Of a stretch of DNA of 64,000 nucleotides, positions 33,523 to 46,614 are shown one piece after another. A program made the position numbers and the translations under genes. The notes beneath the pieces are model-generated. The model was not told where the DNA came from. It did not search any database and was given only the letters and a program-made list of their open reading frames with translations. Source of the stretch: Parasponia andersonii (lineage: Eukaryota; Streptophyta; Magnoliopsida; Rosales; Cannabaceae); the NCBI GenBank assembly GCA_002914805.1, contig JXTB01000001.1, positions 3,482,560 to 3,546,559 of the forward strand. Reading direction: 5' to 3'. Positions within the stretch are counted from its first letter, which is position 1. Every line of letters starts with the position of its first letter.

Positions 33523-36500
33523 TGTAGAAACCTAGATTTTAAAGGGTATTTTCACTCTTTTATTAAAAAAAAAATCAAAATCAAATTAAAATCCCACTCT
33601 TTCTTCTTCTCTATTCATAATCAAACCCCTTTCCTTTTTGAAACCCTAGTCACTGCTACCCTAAGGCTAGCCATTTCTGACCACTCCCACTACCGCCTCA
33701 TGACCAACACTGGCTCGACCTCACCCTAAACTATGTCCAGCTACCGCGCGTGATGAAAAGGACCAGGGGAATTAGTTCCTTCGTGATATTCTGGTCACCA
33801 CGAGCCTAAGGAGGCTACCCTGTAGTGCCCAAGATTCTCACACATGCATACTAAGCTAATAATAAACATGTTCTAATTATATATTAGGCATCTAGAAGTC
33901 ATTAATACCAATTTTATAGTAACATGCTCATTCCTTATGTTATGCACTTTTATATACATATTATTTTACTAATGATTGTCGAAGTGTCCTGATGTAATGT
34001 AAAGGTTCCGTACCCTCAGAGAGAGAGCTTGGTGTACTAAAAGAACAAAGAATATATTTATGAAAGTAATACTATGTGCACATGCATTAAGATCATGTTT
34101 ATTAGTAACTTGGTCATATAGTAGTTTTCGGTAAAATGTAATTTTTACGCTTTTCGGAGCTGAATTCACTGTGTATTTAACACTTAAGATAGCTTTAATT
34201 TAATGTCTAGGACTCATTTATAGCATTTTCTTTATCGGCTCAAAGTAAGCACGAGGTGATATTTACGACACTGATTTATGTTTTATTGCACTAAACTAGC
34301 TTAGATTTAGCTTAATCACGTAATATCATTTTGTACATTCTAATAATTGAGTGCTAATAATGTGTTTGTATTATTAATTGGAGTCTAATTGACTTATTTT
34401 TATTTTTAATGATTGGTTATGAGGCTAAGTTCCACTAGATTATAATTAAACTTGTCACATGAGATCATAAGTCAAAGTATGACTAGTTTTCATTTTTTAA
34501 GCTAGGATTTATCAATTTTATTTATACTTGAGTGTATGAAAGTGATCAGCAATGTGTTGACTATGCTAAAGACATTTTAGAGCTAGAACGATAGAAATTA
34601 ATGTGTAAAATTCCTAACATACCTCTCAGAATTTAAGTTATGCCTTTTCTTAGCTATTAAGTGTTAATTGTGGACCAAATCTGGTTATTTTCTTCTCCTT
34701 TCTCTCTAGCCACAACTTGAAACTCTTTAGCTCATTTTTAGACCTCTCTTAATTTCTCTTAGCCATTTCCAAGAGTTTTCAAGTGATAGAAATTAAATTG
34801 GAGCTCAAGATAGTAAGATAGATCCAAACTAGTCAAGGTAATTCTATTAGATCTTTTTCTTAGGTTCTGTTTTCTTATTTCAGTTCTCCAATTGATACTA
34901 CTTAAATAATGATTCCTTCAAGTCCTCTTGAGTCCTAAAATCTATTTATAAGCCCTGAGAATCAGTTTGGTAGAGATAGAAGGCAAGAAGTCCAACAAAG
35001 ACTCAAACTAGTCAATTTGAGGTTTATGTGGGATTTTGAATTTGTAGTTAATTTCTTTTATTTCAGCTCTTAAACTAAAGCTATTATTTGATGAATAATA
35101 GTCTTATGAACCTTTATATATTACTAAAAATATAGAATTTAAGTGGAGAATTAAAATTATACCTAGAGCCCCAAGTTTGCTAATCTTGGATTCAAGTATT
35201 TTTGTTAGTGGATTAAGATTTCTATACTTATAATCTGATTTTCTTAACTTATAATATATATGTCATGGATCTTATTATGTATTCTATTAAGTTGGTTGCT
35301 ATTTGTAGTCATAGACAAGTACACAAATTATTGTAAACTTTATTTAAACTGAAAAAGAGTTCAAGTATTCTTATGTCATTCGAAGTAATTCTCTTTGAGG
35401 TGTATATATAGGAAATGACTTGTAAAATGTTATTGGAGGTTTAAAACTATGATTTTAATCATGTGAGAATATCCTAAAAATAGGGAAGGTACTGTCTAAA
35501 TATTTTTAAAATAAAATGGCACCATTTAGGGACAAATGGACTAGTTTTTACAAAATTATGTACCATTTTGGATCATTTTTTTGGCTAATAAACTAGCATT
35601 CATATTTTAATACTTTTTGAACAGTTTTTTAATTTTAGTTATTGAATGCTAAGTACTTTAAGTAATTTGTATGCTTCCGAGTCATTTTATGATCAAGTTT
35701 CCTAATTTGGTAAAAGTTGTGATTTCGGTCTTATTCAAGTATCTTAATGCATTTTTTTTTTAACAAAACGTGCATTTTAAATAACAGTAATTTATGACAG
35801 GTAATTAGTGTTGGAATAATGTCCTATAAAGTAATTTATTATTTAGATATTATAAACAATATTTATTGGATTATTTAGTATCTATTTGTTATTAATAAAT
35901 TCCATGTTATGAATTTCTATTTCATTTATGTCCCATTGATATACATATGATGTATATGTTTATCTTATGCAAACATCTAAAAGATTCCAAGATACGAAAT
36001 GAGTAATAAAGAATTATTTGTACAATGAGTTCATGTGTAGGAGATATTATATTCTTTATTTCATTATGTCTAAATTAAATTGTTCGCATTCTGTATATTG
36101 AAGATGGAATACTTTACTATGCCATAGAATGTAGTGTTGTCTATTTAATTAATGAAGTCTCCAATTATCGAAGTAAGTCTTCGGATAGAAACACTAGTAT
36201 GTTATAAGAAAGTTATAACAGCATCGAGCAGGACCTAGTTAATTAGAATTTGAGATTAAGTGCTGTAACTTAAATTTCTAATTTTACTAATCTAACACTA
36301 TTGTAGAAAACCTTAATCCTAGTGATTAACGAACTTACTTTCATGTGTTTTATCTTTTTGAGTTACTCAAGGACTAGTTCCGATTTATGGTTCGAACTCC
36401 GGTATCTTGGAAGATAAGGTATATGAAATGTGTAGAACGTTTTTCATGATGGACAACATGCATACTATGTCACTTTGAGTTTTTTCAAGTACTTGGATAA

Positions 36501-38300
36501 TATAAACCAGGGCTCCGGTATTCACTATGTGAATTTGACTGTGTTGGTATAAGCAGAGACAAACACCATAGTTAACTATTATCCATTAGATGAAAAATGA
36601 CAACTCAAAGGTAAACATGTACTAGAGGGGTAATATGATAATTTCACCTTATTAGACAGCATTGCATTGGGGGTATATCTACAGGTATAGTATATGCTAA
36701 ATGGATCAAGCTAATTAATTGTTAATAAGTTTCATAGAAAAATAAATGACATTTAATCCAAGAGTTCAATATTGGGCTTATAGTGGTGTGCCCCAATATT
36801 AATGGACAATGTCCAATCATAATTAAGAGTTAATTATGATATTGTGTATATGGTCTATTAGAGCTTAGGCTTTATGGTCCCCTGGTCCATCTGGTCCCCT
36901 GTCTAACTCAAATTAAAGGCCAATAGTTATTTGATGATCAGTTGAGCCTAACAAGCCCAATAAGCCCATTAGGGTTTACTAATCTCTCTATAGTTAAGAG
37001 AAAAGTTCTTTAGCATATATATACAAGTATTACACGTGAAACACTCTAATGAAAGATCGCATAACAGAGAAAGAGAGAGAAAGCGAAAAAAATCGGCCAC
37101 CACTAGGGATTTACTGTCCTTGGTGTTTTGGCCATCCCGGAAAAATTGGTTCGAGGAGATTTTCTTCTTGTTCATCTACGGATCTCTTTGTTAGGAATCA
37201 GGAAGGTGACCACACACCGGATCAATCAAACGGCTTTCAAGAATAGACAGGAATACGAGAAGGTTGTAGAGCGAATCCGGGTATTGTTCTTGTCTAGATC
37301 AAGAGTTAATTTATGTTAGATCATGATCCGAATCATTTTGTAAAAAAAAAAAATTTAAACGACCAATTCCGCTGCGTTTCTTGATTTTACAAAACTATAG
37401 TATTCTTGAAAATGATTTTTATGAAAATATTTTCTGGAAATTTATTCCAGCTAATAACAGCAATTAGTACACTACTTTCTAGAAGATATTGACCATATTT
37501 ACTATCAATTTCTATTCAAGACACGAGGTAAGTAAAAACTTATAATTGTGTCACAAGAACTACATGGAATATGTCATTATGTGAAACTTATTTATTCTTT
37601 AAAGTTATAAAATGGCATTTGCATGACATATCTTGCATATAAATAAAGAATTTCATTACAAATTATTTGAAACTAATTATTATTGCACTAATTTTATAAG
37701 ATAAGTTTTAATTGTAATTGTTAGTCTGTTGGAGTTGAATAGGTAAGTATGTTGATATAGATTCTCCAGTTGAAGTAGAACTTGTAGATCTTACGATGTG
37801 TCTCGTTGAAGCGGGACAGTATTACCACGGTATGGGATACCCCTTTAATGAGGGGAGGAAATTTCAAAAAACCTCATACGAAGGTTGCACCTTATTTTTT
37901 TTACTCTTAGCTAGAGTTTTTGTACAATATTATCATGACGTATAGACTTACGAGACTAGCAATGTGCTACGAGGCCTAACTATGAATATTTTTTTAAGAA
38001 AGTTGTAGACTCAAATGTTTAAGAAAAAAAAGTATACAATGGAAATTTGAAGAGATTTTAAAGCATACATAAGTAATAGTTTTTACTTATTGAGCTTTAG
38101 CTCATTTTAGTCTTGTGATATAAATGAGGAGGCATATTTTGATATTGACTAGCTGGTTGCATGACTTACCTTTTGTCACCATGATCATATGTACATGTGG
38201 ATGAGCTTAACTTGTAGGTGATGTCTTTGTATTATGATACTACTGCTGATCGAAAAATAGACTGATGAAAACTTCTTTTGATTGTACATTTTACAAAGAT
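33523..38300 (+). mobile_element. Long 3' LTR of the gypsy chromovirus, split by a copia solo LTR; right end approximate
   Basis: The LTR starts TGTAGAAACCTAG directly after the polypurine tract. LTR-like text resumes after the inserted copia solo LTR, with TTGAGCTTTAGCTCATTTTA near 38091 and GTGGATGAGCTTAACTTGTA near 38198, motifs common near the ends of Tekay-type LTRs. Subtracting the 1.65-kb insertion leaves about 3.1 kb, long but within the range known for this lineage. I could not define the exact right end because no second full LTR is present. Confidence 0.55.
35809..37462 (+). mobile_element. Copia solo LTR (1654 bp) with perfect 5-bp TSD
   Basis: Starts TGTTGGAATAATGTCC, a common plant copia LTR opening, and ends TAATAACAGCA. 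Both sides carry ATTAG (35804-35808 and 37463-37467). Toward the right end, ATTCCGCTGCGTTTCTTGAT is typical of copia LTR 3' ends. There is no internal region or second LTR, so recombination between two LTRs removed the body. It interrupts the long gypsy LTR. Confidence 0.85.
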
Positions 38301-41190
38301 ACTTTTGTTGGTATTTAGACCTAATACTTAAGAAAAATCATACATGCATGCATATATGGAAAAACACATGATCACATTATGAACGCACCGAAAAAATTAG
38401 CGGATTTAGGTTTTAAAATTTTTATATAAAAGTAGTTTTCATAACTATAGAATATGCATATATCAATTACGGGATCATGTACAACATGAATCAAATCTAG
38501 ATACATAAATTCTAGAGAGGAAATTAGGGTTTACCTCTCATAGCGTGCTATTCCTTGATCTCTTTATTGATGGTGATCAAATCTTCAACTTTAGATCTTC
38601 TTGTCTATGCTCTTACTCTTGGTTGATAAGGTGAATGGGCACCAAGTTGTATCCTATATTAGAGAACAATCAAGAATATATTTTCATCAATTCATAAGCT
38701 ATAACCTCTAATATGCCAGAGTTTGCCTCTAATTTCACTGAGGCTAGTTTTTTAACAAATCAAAAGGCTACAACCCATGAAAGTAGGTCCAATCAAATAT
38801 CAATGATTAAGATTTACATTTTAAGAGTTAATTTCATCTAGATTAATTCGTCTAAATTATTCATTCTAATTTAACGTTTATTCCCCGTATTAACAGTAAA
38901 CTTCTTTATTATATATATTCATCATTCTCAAGAATTAATAAACATATTTCAATAGACAAGTTTCAACATCTCTATTATTATATATATTCATCATTCTCAA
39001 GAATTAATAAATATATTTCAATAGATAAGTTTCAACATCTCTATATAAACTATGAACCTATCAAAACTCATTGCGCACAAGAAATTCATGAATATTTGAA
39101 AATACCTTATAGATATTTCTATCCTATAAAATTCTCATATTATATTAATTAATAACAAATTCAATCCTTATTTCTCAGATCTTAGATCAAATCTCTAATA
39201 CATATAAAAGTTGATCAGGTGTTTATGAGTATAAAACATAGATTGATATAATTAGTAGAGAATGGAATAAAATATCAACTTGTATTGAAGCTAAAATAAC
39301 TCAAGACATCATAATTCGGCTATATCATAGCCATAAATTATAAAATTAGTTCAAGATTGAAAAATAAATGATAAATATGATTCTAGATGTGACGAAAAAA
39401 GAAGAGTAGAAAAACTAGAAGTTGAATCAATGGCAGTCTGTCTTTACCAATCGTTCCGTCTTCAATTCTTTGTTTTCTCTCTATTTTTTTATGAGTTTTT
39501 AACAGCTTTCTCAAATTTCCCGTAAGTCTTAGAAAGACCTATTTATAAGCTTGAGGATGGCCACATTGAAAATTAGGTCAAAAGATATCTAAAAAAAAAC
39601 ATGTGCTAAAATTTTGTTAAGTAGTGTCTAGGCGCTATAAATATAGTACTGGAGTGCTACTTCGGCTGAAAATTTTCCCTTTTCTTATTCGAGCTAGAGT
39701 CGAAGCATCACTAAGATAGCACTAGAGCACCGCTTATTCTGGTCCTCTCTCAATTTTACATAAATCATGCCATTTTTTCTCAAAACACTATGTACCAATT
39801 GTTCCAAAATTTCTCTAACCTATAATCATAACATCAGAATCACAAATAAAACCCCAAAAGCCCTCGAAAACCAACCAAATGTCTAATTTAAATGATATTT
39901 AATTCATGAGTAAAACTCACTCATAAGTGATTTTAGTCTACTCACATCTTGATCTTTAGTGGTTTTAGGTTTATTTTAATTTTATATTTTTCGTCATTAT
40001 ATTCTATCTAGATCTAAATCTATAGTGGTTCTTAGTGGATATTATGTTTTCGATCCTTTTGTTTTGTTTATTATTAAGAACTATATCATTTCAGTGTCAA
40101 ATTTAGATGGTTCACATGACGGAATTTGCTCTCCAATGGCATTTACATTTGAGTGAGAGATATCAACAATAGATATTGAGTGAAGGGTCATAATAAACTA
40201 ATAGAATTAGAGAGTTTTTTGAAGTACACAACAACTGTAATCCATAAAAGTCGCCTTATTTCGGGTCAATTTTGTGATGATCCTAGTGTGCAAAATTCCT
40301 ACAATGATTTTAATCAATTTATTATGGATATTTGCTTTGTATCGAAAGTCCTTGATAGATATTGTATTATCTTTTTATTATTAACAAATGTATTATTCCT
40401 TTTCAAAAAAAAATCTATACTAATATACACTAATAAAAACTAACAAGAGATTTTTATATTTTTCCTTTTTTTTACAATATATGTATGTATATATATATAT
40501 TGATTGCATAATTTTTTTTTATACATAGGAAGTTCACCTGCAGTTGGGCTATGTGGTTTGAGAATTCATCAACCACTCACTCAGTCCAAAACTTCAGTTT
40601 AGAGTAATTATAGAAAAAAATATCTTTCTTTGTCAGGTTGTCGTTGTCACCCACTTGGTATAGAGAATTCGAGGGGTGGAAACCCTTTCTCAATTCCATG
40701 GATTAGGCATGGAGAAATAAGCGGGAAAATGAGACTTTCATCTAGCTGGGGCATAATACAAAATTATTAGAGAAAAAAAAATGTAGTGTTTAACTTGTTT
40801 AATTTGTTAAATATTCATGACGATATTTGACAAAAACTATGTGGAGTTTCAAAACAATTGTTTTGGGAGACTTTTATGAATAATAGTTCTAAAATCTGAA
40901 TTTTGGAGCTAAATACGTATATTTCGTAGTATAACAATATTTTACCAAATTCACCCATTATGTTTTTAAATCTCAACAAATTAGTCGAAAAATTCATCTA
41001 GTTTGTTGATAAAACTCAGTCAGTCCGTAAACAAAGCTCAACCAATTAGTCAAAGAAATCCAACTAGTCAATTGATAAAACAAAACCGACAAACCTAAAC
41101 TATTCAGAGGAAAATTCAGATTTGAAACTTTATAATACATGTTTGACGATGCAAACTTTTGAATGTTAAAGATCATATCAAAGTCATGGT
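38301..41190. other. Gene-poor intergenic DNA
   Basis: Contains the 69-bp duplication and several short frames without domains, including 40180-40443, which reads as a hydrophobic tail of random origin. No gene can be supported. Confidence 0.5.
38906..39043. repeat. 69-bp tandem duplication
   Basis: Copies start at 38906 and 38975 with TTATTATATATATTCATCAT and differ at about two positions, so this duplication is recent relative to nearby decay. Confidence 0.9.
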
Positions 41191-41201
41191 CAGATAAAAT
41201 A

Positions 41202-41740
41202 GGGTTAATGGCACAAATGGTTCCTGAATTATCCAACTTGTGGTAGTTTAGTCCTTGAAGTTTTAATTGTCGTAATTAAGTCATTGAATTTTTCGATTTA
41301 TAGCATTTTGGTCTTTAAATTATCTAAATTCTGTTAATTTGTTTACAAAAAACATACGTGAGGAGTACATGATAATATCTAAAACTGTATTTAAAAGATA
41401 ATCGGGGAATTTCAAGTATATAAACGAACATTCATAGAAAAATTTTCTTTAAATTTGCAACTCCAAGAATCTTAGAAAGTGAAAATAATATATTTTTTCT
41501 TCTCTCTAAATCTTTTTGTTCAATTTAATTTCCTTTAAAAATACACTCTCAGATGCTATAATGTGTTCTTCACTTGTATTTTTTGTCAAAATTTTAATAA
41601 TACGTTATAATTTAGACAATTCAAGATCTAAATTGTTTCAAATAAGAAAATAATTCAAAGAGTTTAATTACCACAATTGAAATTTTAAGGACCAAATTTA
41701 TACAAGTTGAATAGTTCAGGACTATTTGTGCCATAAACCC
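41202..41740. mobile_element. Mutator-type MITE with long TIRs and 9-bp TSD
   Basis: The left end GGGTTAATGGCACAAATGGT and the reverse complement of the right end GGGTTTATGGCACAAATAGT continue to match imperfectly for about 90 bp and more weakly to about 150 bp. Flanks are GATAAAATA (41193-41201) and GATTAAATA (41741-41749), 8 of 9 identical. Long TIRs and a 9-bp duplication indicate the Mutator superfamily. No transposase is encoded in its 539 bp. Confidence 0.85.
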
Positions 41741-42589
41741 GATTAAATATTATTCCAAGTTTGACGAAAATGTACGGATAACACATTTGCAATCTGTTGG
41801 AATCTACTTTTTCTATCATTCTACCACATAATTTTCATTTTCCTTTTCTACATGCTGTGTCTTCTGGCCATTTACTCCTACTTCATTATATTCTTTCGAG
41901 CATTTCCTTGTTACGGGTGGTTAAAGCTTAAAAGAAACTTCGACTAAATTAATTTGGTTGATAAAGTGAGTTCTTTTTGTCAAATCTTATGAATGTCGCG
42001 TGTCACATATGCTGATAATTGTTCAATTATTCGTCCATTTTCTCATCATTTATTCATATACTATCTTCCCCTTCTTCCTTTTTGGTTTTTTCGTTTTCTT
42101 TTTTGATTTATTATTCTTGGGATTTGAATAACAAGTCATGTTAAATTCCACTAGGTAAAGTGGGACAAGTTGATTCCACTACTTGAGAAGCATAGATCAA
42201 CAACGCTTTTGTCACCATATTGGTTGCCAATAATGCTAATTTTCATGCATACTTTCTGACATTTGTTCATAGTCAAATCGTTTTTTCTTTCCCCTTTCTT
42301 ACAAAGAATTTAAGTAGCTTTTTTTTTTTTAATTCTTTTCCTTTTTTTTTTNTATATATATATATATATATATATACTCAAAATAGTGTGTTTTTTCCTT
42401 TAGCCGGTCCAGATATGCAATTACTTATCTTAATTTTTCAGATCTTGGTAAATAAAATTGAATTATGTCCGACGACTTTCACAATAGGCTGCGCGCATGA
42501 CCTTGCTTCATATGACGACCAGTCACTCTTCTATTGATAAGTAGAGATTTTAATTGGTACGTAGGTTTGTATTTGTTCTGGTCTCTACA

Positions 42590-42598
42590 TATATAAAA
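42590..42598 (+). promoter_or_regulatory. TATA box of RLP copy 2
   Basis: TATATAAAA about 100 bp before the signal-peptide ATG at 42689. With transcription starting about 30 bp downstream, the earlier in-frame ATG at 42611 would lie at or upstream of the mRNA start. Confidence 0.5.
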
Positions 42599-42688
42599 GG
42601 AAAAAAAAGTATGTCACGGCTAGCTAGGTTACTCTCTCCTAAGTTTATATCTTTCCTTCTCTTCTCAACCATAAGATTGTTCCAAAAC

Positions 42689-45301
42689 ATGAAACTATAC
42701 TCGTTCCCATTAGTCTTTTTGAGTTTGACTTTCTCACTTCATCATCTTCTTCTTCATATTGTATTCATCGCTTGTTTCTTCCTTCCTGCGCGGCCACTTT
42801 GCCATGATGATGAGAGAGTTTCCTTATTGCAATTCAAAGAGAGCCTTGTTGTGAACAAATCTGCCTCTCATGATGCTTCGGCCTATCCCAAATTTTCATC
42901 ATGGAAGGTAGAAACCGATTGTTGTTAGTGGGATGGAGTCAAATGCGATGAGAACACCGGCCATGTGACCGTCCTTAACCTGAATAGCAGTTGTTTGTAT
43001 GGCTCCATCAACTCTAGTAATAGTCTCTTCCGCTTTGCTCGTCTTCAAAGGCTTAACCTGGCTGATAATCATTTCAATTACTCTCCGATTCCATCCGAGT
43101 TAGGACGTCTTTTAGAGTTGACACAAATTAATTTCTCTAATTCCTATTTTCATGGCCCAATCCCAATAGAAATCTCGCTCCTCGCGAATTTGTCATCGCT
43201 TGATCTCAGTTACGTTGACTTATCCTCTGAAGTGCCCAAATTTCTAGCAAACTTGTCCGCTTTGACCCGTATTAACCTCAAAAATTGTGGATTGTACGGA
43301 GAATTCCCAACCGAAATTTTTCAACTTCCAAAACTTCAGTTTCTTGCCATGCAACAAAACCTAAATCTTACTGGCTACTTCCCTGAATTCCACTCCAGCA
43401 GTCCTCTTAGAAAGATATGGTGTAGTAGTACTAGTTTCTCTGGTAATATACCTTTTACCATTGGAAACCTTGCTTCCTTGGATTATCTCACCATTGCGAA
43501 AAGCAAGTTTTCAGGGTTTCTTCCATCTTCACTTGGAAGACTAACTAATCTTACTTATCTAGATCTTTCGTATAACAATTTTAGAGGTCCAATCCCTTAT
43601 TCTCTACAAAATCTCACCCAGCTAGGCATCTTATGGCTAGGCGGGAATCGACTAACTGGACAAATTCCATCTTGGTTTGGAAATCTGAGCGAGTTAACTG
43701 TTCTTAGTCTGGCAGGAAATATGTTGTATGGCCCTGTTCCCCAATCATTGTCGAGACTAACGAATCTTCGAACTCTTAATCTGTTTGAGAATGACTTGAA
43801 TGGCACGGTGGATTTCGACTTGTTTCTTGGCATGAAATATCTCATTGAACTCCGGCTTGATGGAAACAACTTATCTGTGGTTACAACAAGCAACGAGGTA
43901 AACTCAAGTACTTTTGGGAAGTTCGAGATCTTGGGGTTGAATTTGTGCAATTTGAATGGGTTCCCTGACTTCTTAAGGTACCAAGATAAACTGAGGTATT
44001 TGGATCTTGGAAGAAACAATATATATGGCCGGATACCGAAATGGATATGGAATTCAAGCATTGAAACTATGGCCTATATGGCCCTTAATGACAACTTCCT
44101 GACAAGCATTGATGATCAAGAATCTCAAGGAGATGAAAAACTAAGCGAAGAATTTTCGCATTTTGTTTTGCAATCTGAAGTCCCTTCAACTACTAGATTT
44201 GTCCAATAATTTGTTGAGTGGATTTAGGCTTCCAAAATGTGTGGAGAATGCCAACAATTTTGCTGTCCGTACTCAACATCAGAAACAACTCTTTTCGTGG
44301 TAACATCCCTCAGTTATGCACAAGTGATGGAACAAGCTCACTGAAGATGGTTGATCTAAGTTACAATCAGTTAGAGGGTCCGATCCCGCGGTCAATGGAA
44401 AATTGTCTAATGCTTGAATATCTTAATCTTGGAGATAATCAGCTCTATGATGCTTTCCCTTCATGGTTAGGGACTCTTCCAAATTTGAGGCTACTGATAC
44501 TTCGATCTAATCGCCTTCATGGAGTCATATCCAATCCAGATTCGAGTTCCATGTTTCCAAATCTTCGCGTTGTCGATCTCTCTTACAATAACTTCACGGG
44601 CGAGTTGCCTTCTGAATACTTTCGAAGTTGGAATGCCATGAAAGTCTTTGATTCCAGCAACTCGTATCTTAAGGCTGAATCGAGTTTTGAAGCTGTACAG
44701 AGAACCTGGACCCTAGAATACACGTACTCCACCACCATAACAATCAAAGGCACCCAAGTACAGTATGGCAAGATCCAAGAAGTCTTGGTGGTGATCGATC
44801 TCTCGAGCAACGGATTCCAAGGAGAGATTCCTGATTCCATTGGGAGTCTCCAAGGCGTTCGAGTACTCAATCTTTCTAATAACATTCTCGGTGGTAGCAT
44901 TCCACATTCTTTGGGAAGCATAACAAGACTCGAATCACTCGACTTGTCGCAGAACGAACTATCAGGAGAGATTCCTCAACAGCTCGTGGAACTCACATTC
45001 CTCGCCTTCTTCAACCGTCTCACGGAACGGATACCAACTCAACACATTCGAGAACAACTCGTACATGGGAAACTCGGGCCTCTGTGGCGATCCGTTGACG
45101 AAAAAGTGTGACGGTTCCGAGTCTTCAAAGGAACCTGCTAGTGTAAGTTTTGAAGGAGAGAAAGATTTGGAGTCTCCATTTCGTGGTTTCAAATGGATGA
45201 CAGCCTTTGTTGGATACGGTATTGGAGTAGTAGTTGGGGTCGTTATTGAGAACACCGTAAAAAGAAAGCCTCAAATTGGTGGTAATATGATTCATAAGTA
45301 A
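42689..45301 (+). pseudogene. Cf-like receptor-like protein (RLP) pseudogene, copy 2, few lesions
   Basis: The gene encodes a signal peptide (MKLYSFPLVFLSLTFS and a hydrophobic run), LRR N-cap (CHDDERVSLLQFKESLV and CDENTGHVTVLNL), roughly two dozen extracellular LRRs, the pre-membrane C-cap NSGLCGDPLTKKC, an acidic spacer, a transmembrane helix (TAFVGYGIGVVVGVVI) and a short basic tail (ENTVKRKPQIGG). There is no kinase, as usual for Cf-type RLPs of the plasma membrane. Lesions: TAG at 42926-42928, where copy 1 has a Ser codon (WCSWDG); frame changes near 44150 and 44262; and two small deletions near 45015-45040 that shift frame before the C-cap. A 414-codon stretch (42965-44209) remains open, so loss of function is more recent than in copy 1. 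Start chosen at 42689 because it heads the signal peptide. Confidence 0.92.
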
Positions 45302-46120
45302 TTTAATTAAATTAAATTAAGTTAGAAGCGAGACATAAGACATTTTATTCAATTATGTTAGAGGATTGACTATAATTTTTTTTTTTTTTATTTTCAGTTG
45401 AAAGGATTGACTACAAGTTCGATGTACATAGCTTGAACTCCGAATAGCGGGCTTAATACGTGCACTGGTGCAAAATATTGACAAGTTCAATTTAGTCAAG
45501 AACTTGACTAGACTTTGTTTTTATAAGGGCTTTTAAGCAAAATAAACGAATTTTGGGTCATAATTTGTAAAATAACTGTTTTTCAAACAACGTTGAAAAC
45601 TGGTGAAATTTTAAAAATTACTTAAAAAATGACTCTTTTTCATAATTAGTATACCAAAATATACTGATTTATGTTTTAAAAAATTGATTTATTTTATAAA
45701 AAAAATAGATGGACTGAAAAAGGGCTATGGTCATTTATTAAAAAAGTGTAAACAATGGCCATTTTTAAAATTGATCTTAAAAAAATTGCCATTTCTTATA
45801 AATACTCTAATAATGAAAACTGCTATCCAGTTGGTTTGGACTCGGAAAATACGGCCTCCAACATCGTCAAGCCTCTCTTTCTTAATCTGGGTGGGCCGTC
45901 TGTGAGGGCGGATAATGCAGGCTTGTCAAACTTTAATATACATATAGTGGATAATTTAATATGAGGGAGACAAGTGAGAGGATTTTTTATTNAAAAAATA
46001 AAAAACCTTACATAAATATGGGTTTGTGTCATTATTCATAAGTGATCCTTGGTCGAATCTTGTTTAGTTTTGGGCCTCACTTTCTACTATAATGTCACAG
46101 CCTATATTCCAGCCTTTGTA
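45302..46120. other. Intergenic DNA
   Basis: No gene supported. Short overlapping frames at 45684-46032 on both strands lack domains. A single N lies at 45992. Confidence 0.55.
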
Positions 46121-46204
46121 CAGGAATACCCCACTTTTGGGGCTATGGTTTAGTGAATATCCCTTTTTGATTTTATTAACAAATATATCCTTTTTTTAAT
46201 AGTA

Positions 46205-46609
46205 ATAATTTGTACTTACCATTATACCCTTAGACGGTGGCATATTTACCATTATATTCTTAGTAAATTACTTATTTACCATAACTAAGAGGTGGTAAGA
46301 TTTATTTATTATGATTTAAAAAAATTTATCACTTGTATACGGTAGCATGTTTACCATTACCATTATACTCCTAGTAAATTACTTATTTATCACTACTAAG
46401 AAGTGGTATATGATTTATTTATCATGACTTAAAAGATTTTATTGCTTGTAGATGGTATCATATTACCATTATATCCTTGGTAAATTACTCATTTACCATT
46501 ACTAAGAGGTGGTATATGATTTATTATCATTACTTAAAAAAATTTATCGCTTGTAGATGATATCATATTCACCATTATACTTATGGTAAATTACTCATTT
46601 ACTATTATT
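46205..46609. repeat. Tandem array block 1, about 106-bp unit
   Basis: TAAATTAC marks unit positions 46264, 46375, 46481 and 46587 (spacing 111, 106, 106). Units share ATTTACCATTATA, ACTAAGAGGTGGTATATGAT and CATGACTTAAAA. The array resumes at 47830 after an insertion. Confidence 0.85.
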
Positions 46610-46614
46610 AAGAG

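Noticed and set aside
40180..40443. 87-codon plus-strand frame
   Set aside because: No recognisable domain, low-complexity C-terminus and no neighbouring exons.
43597..44061. 154-codon minus-strand frame inside RLP copy 2
   Set aside because: It is the reverse shadow of the leucine-rich repeats.
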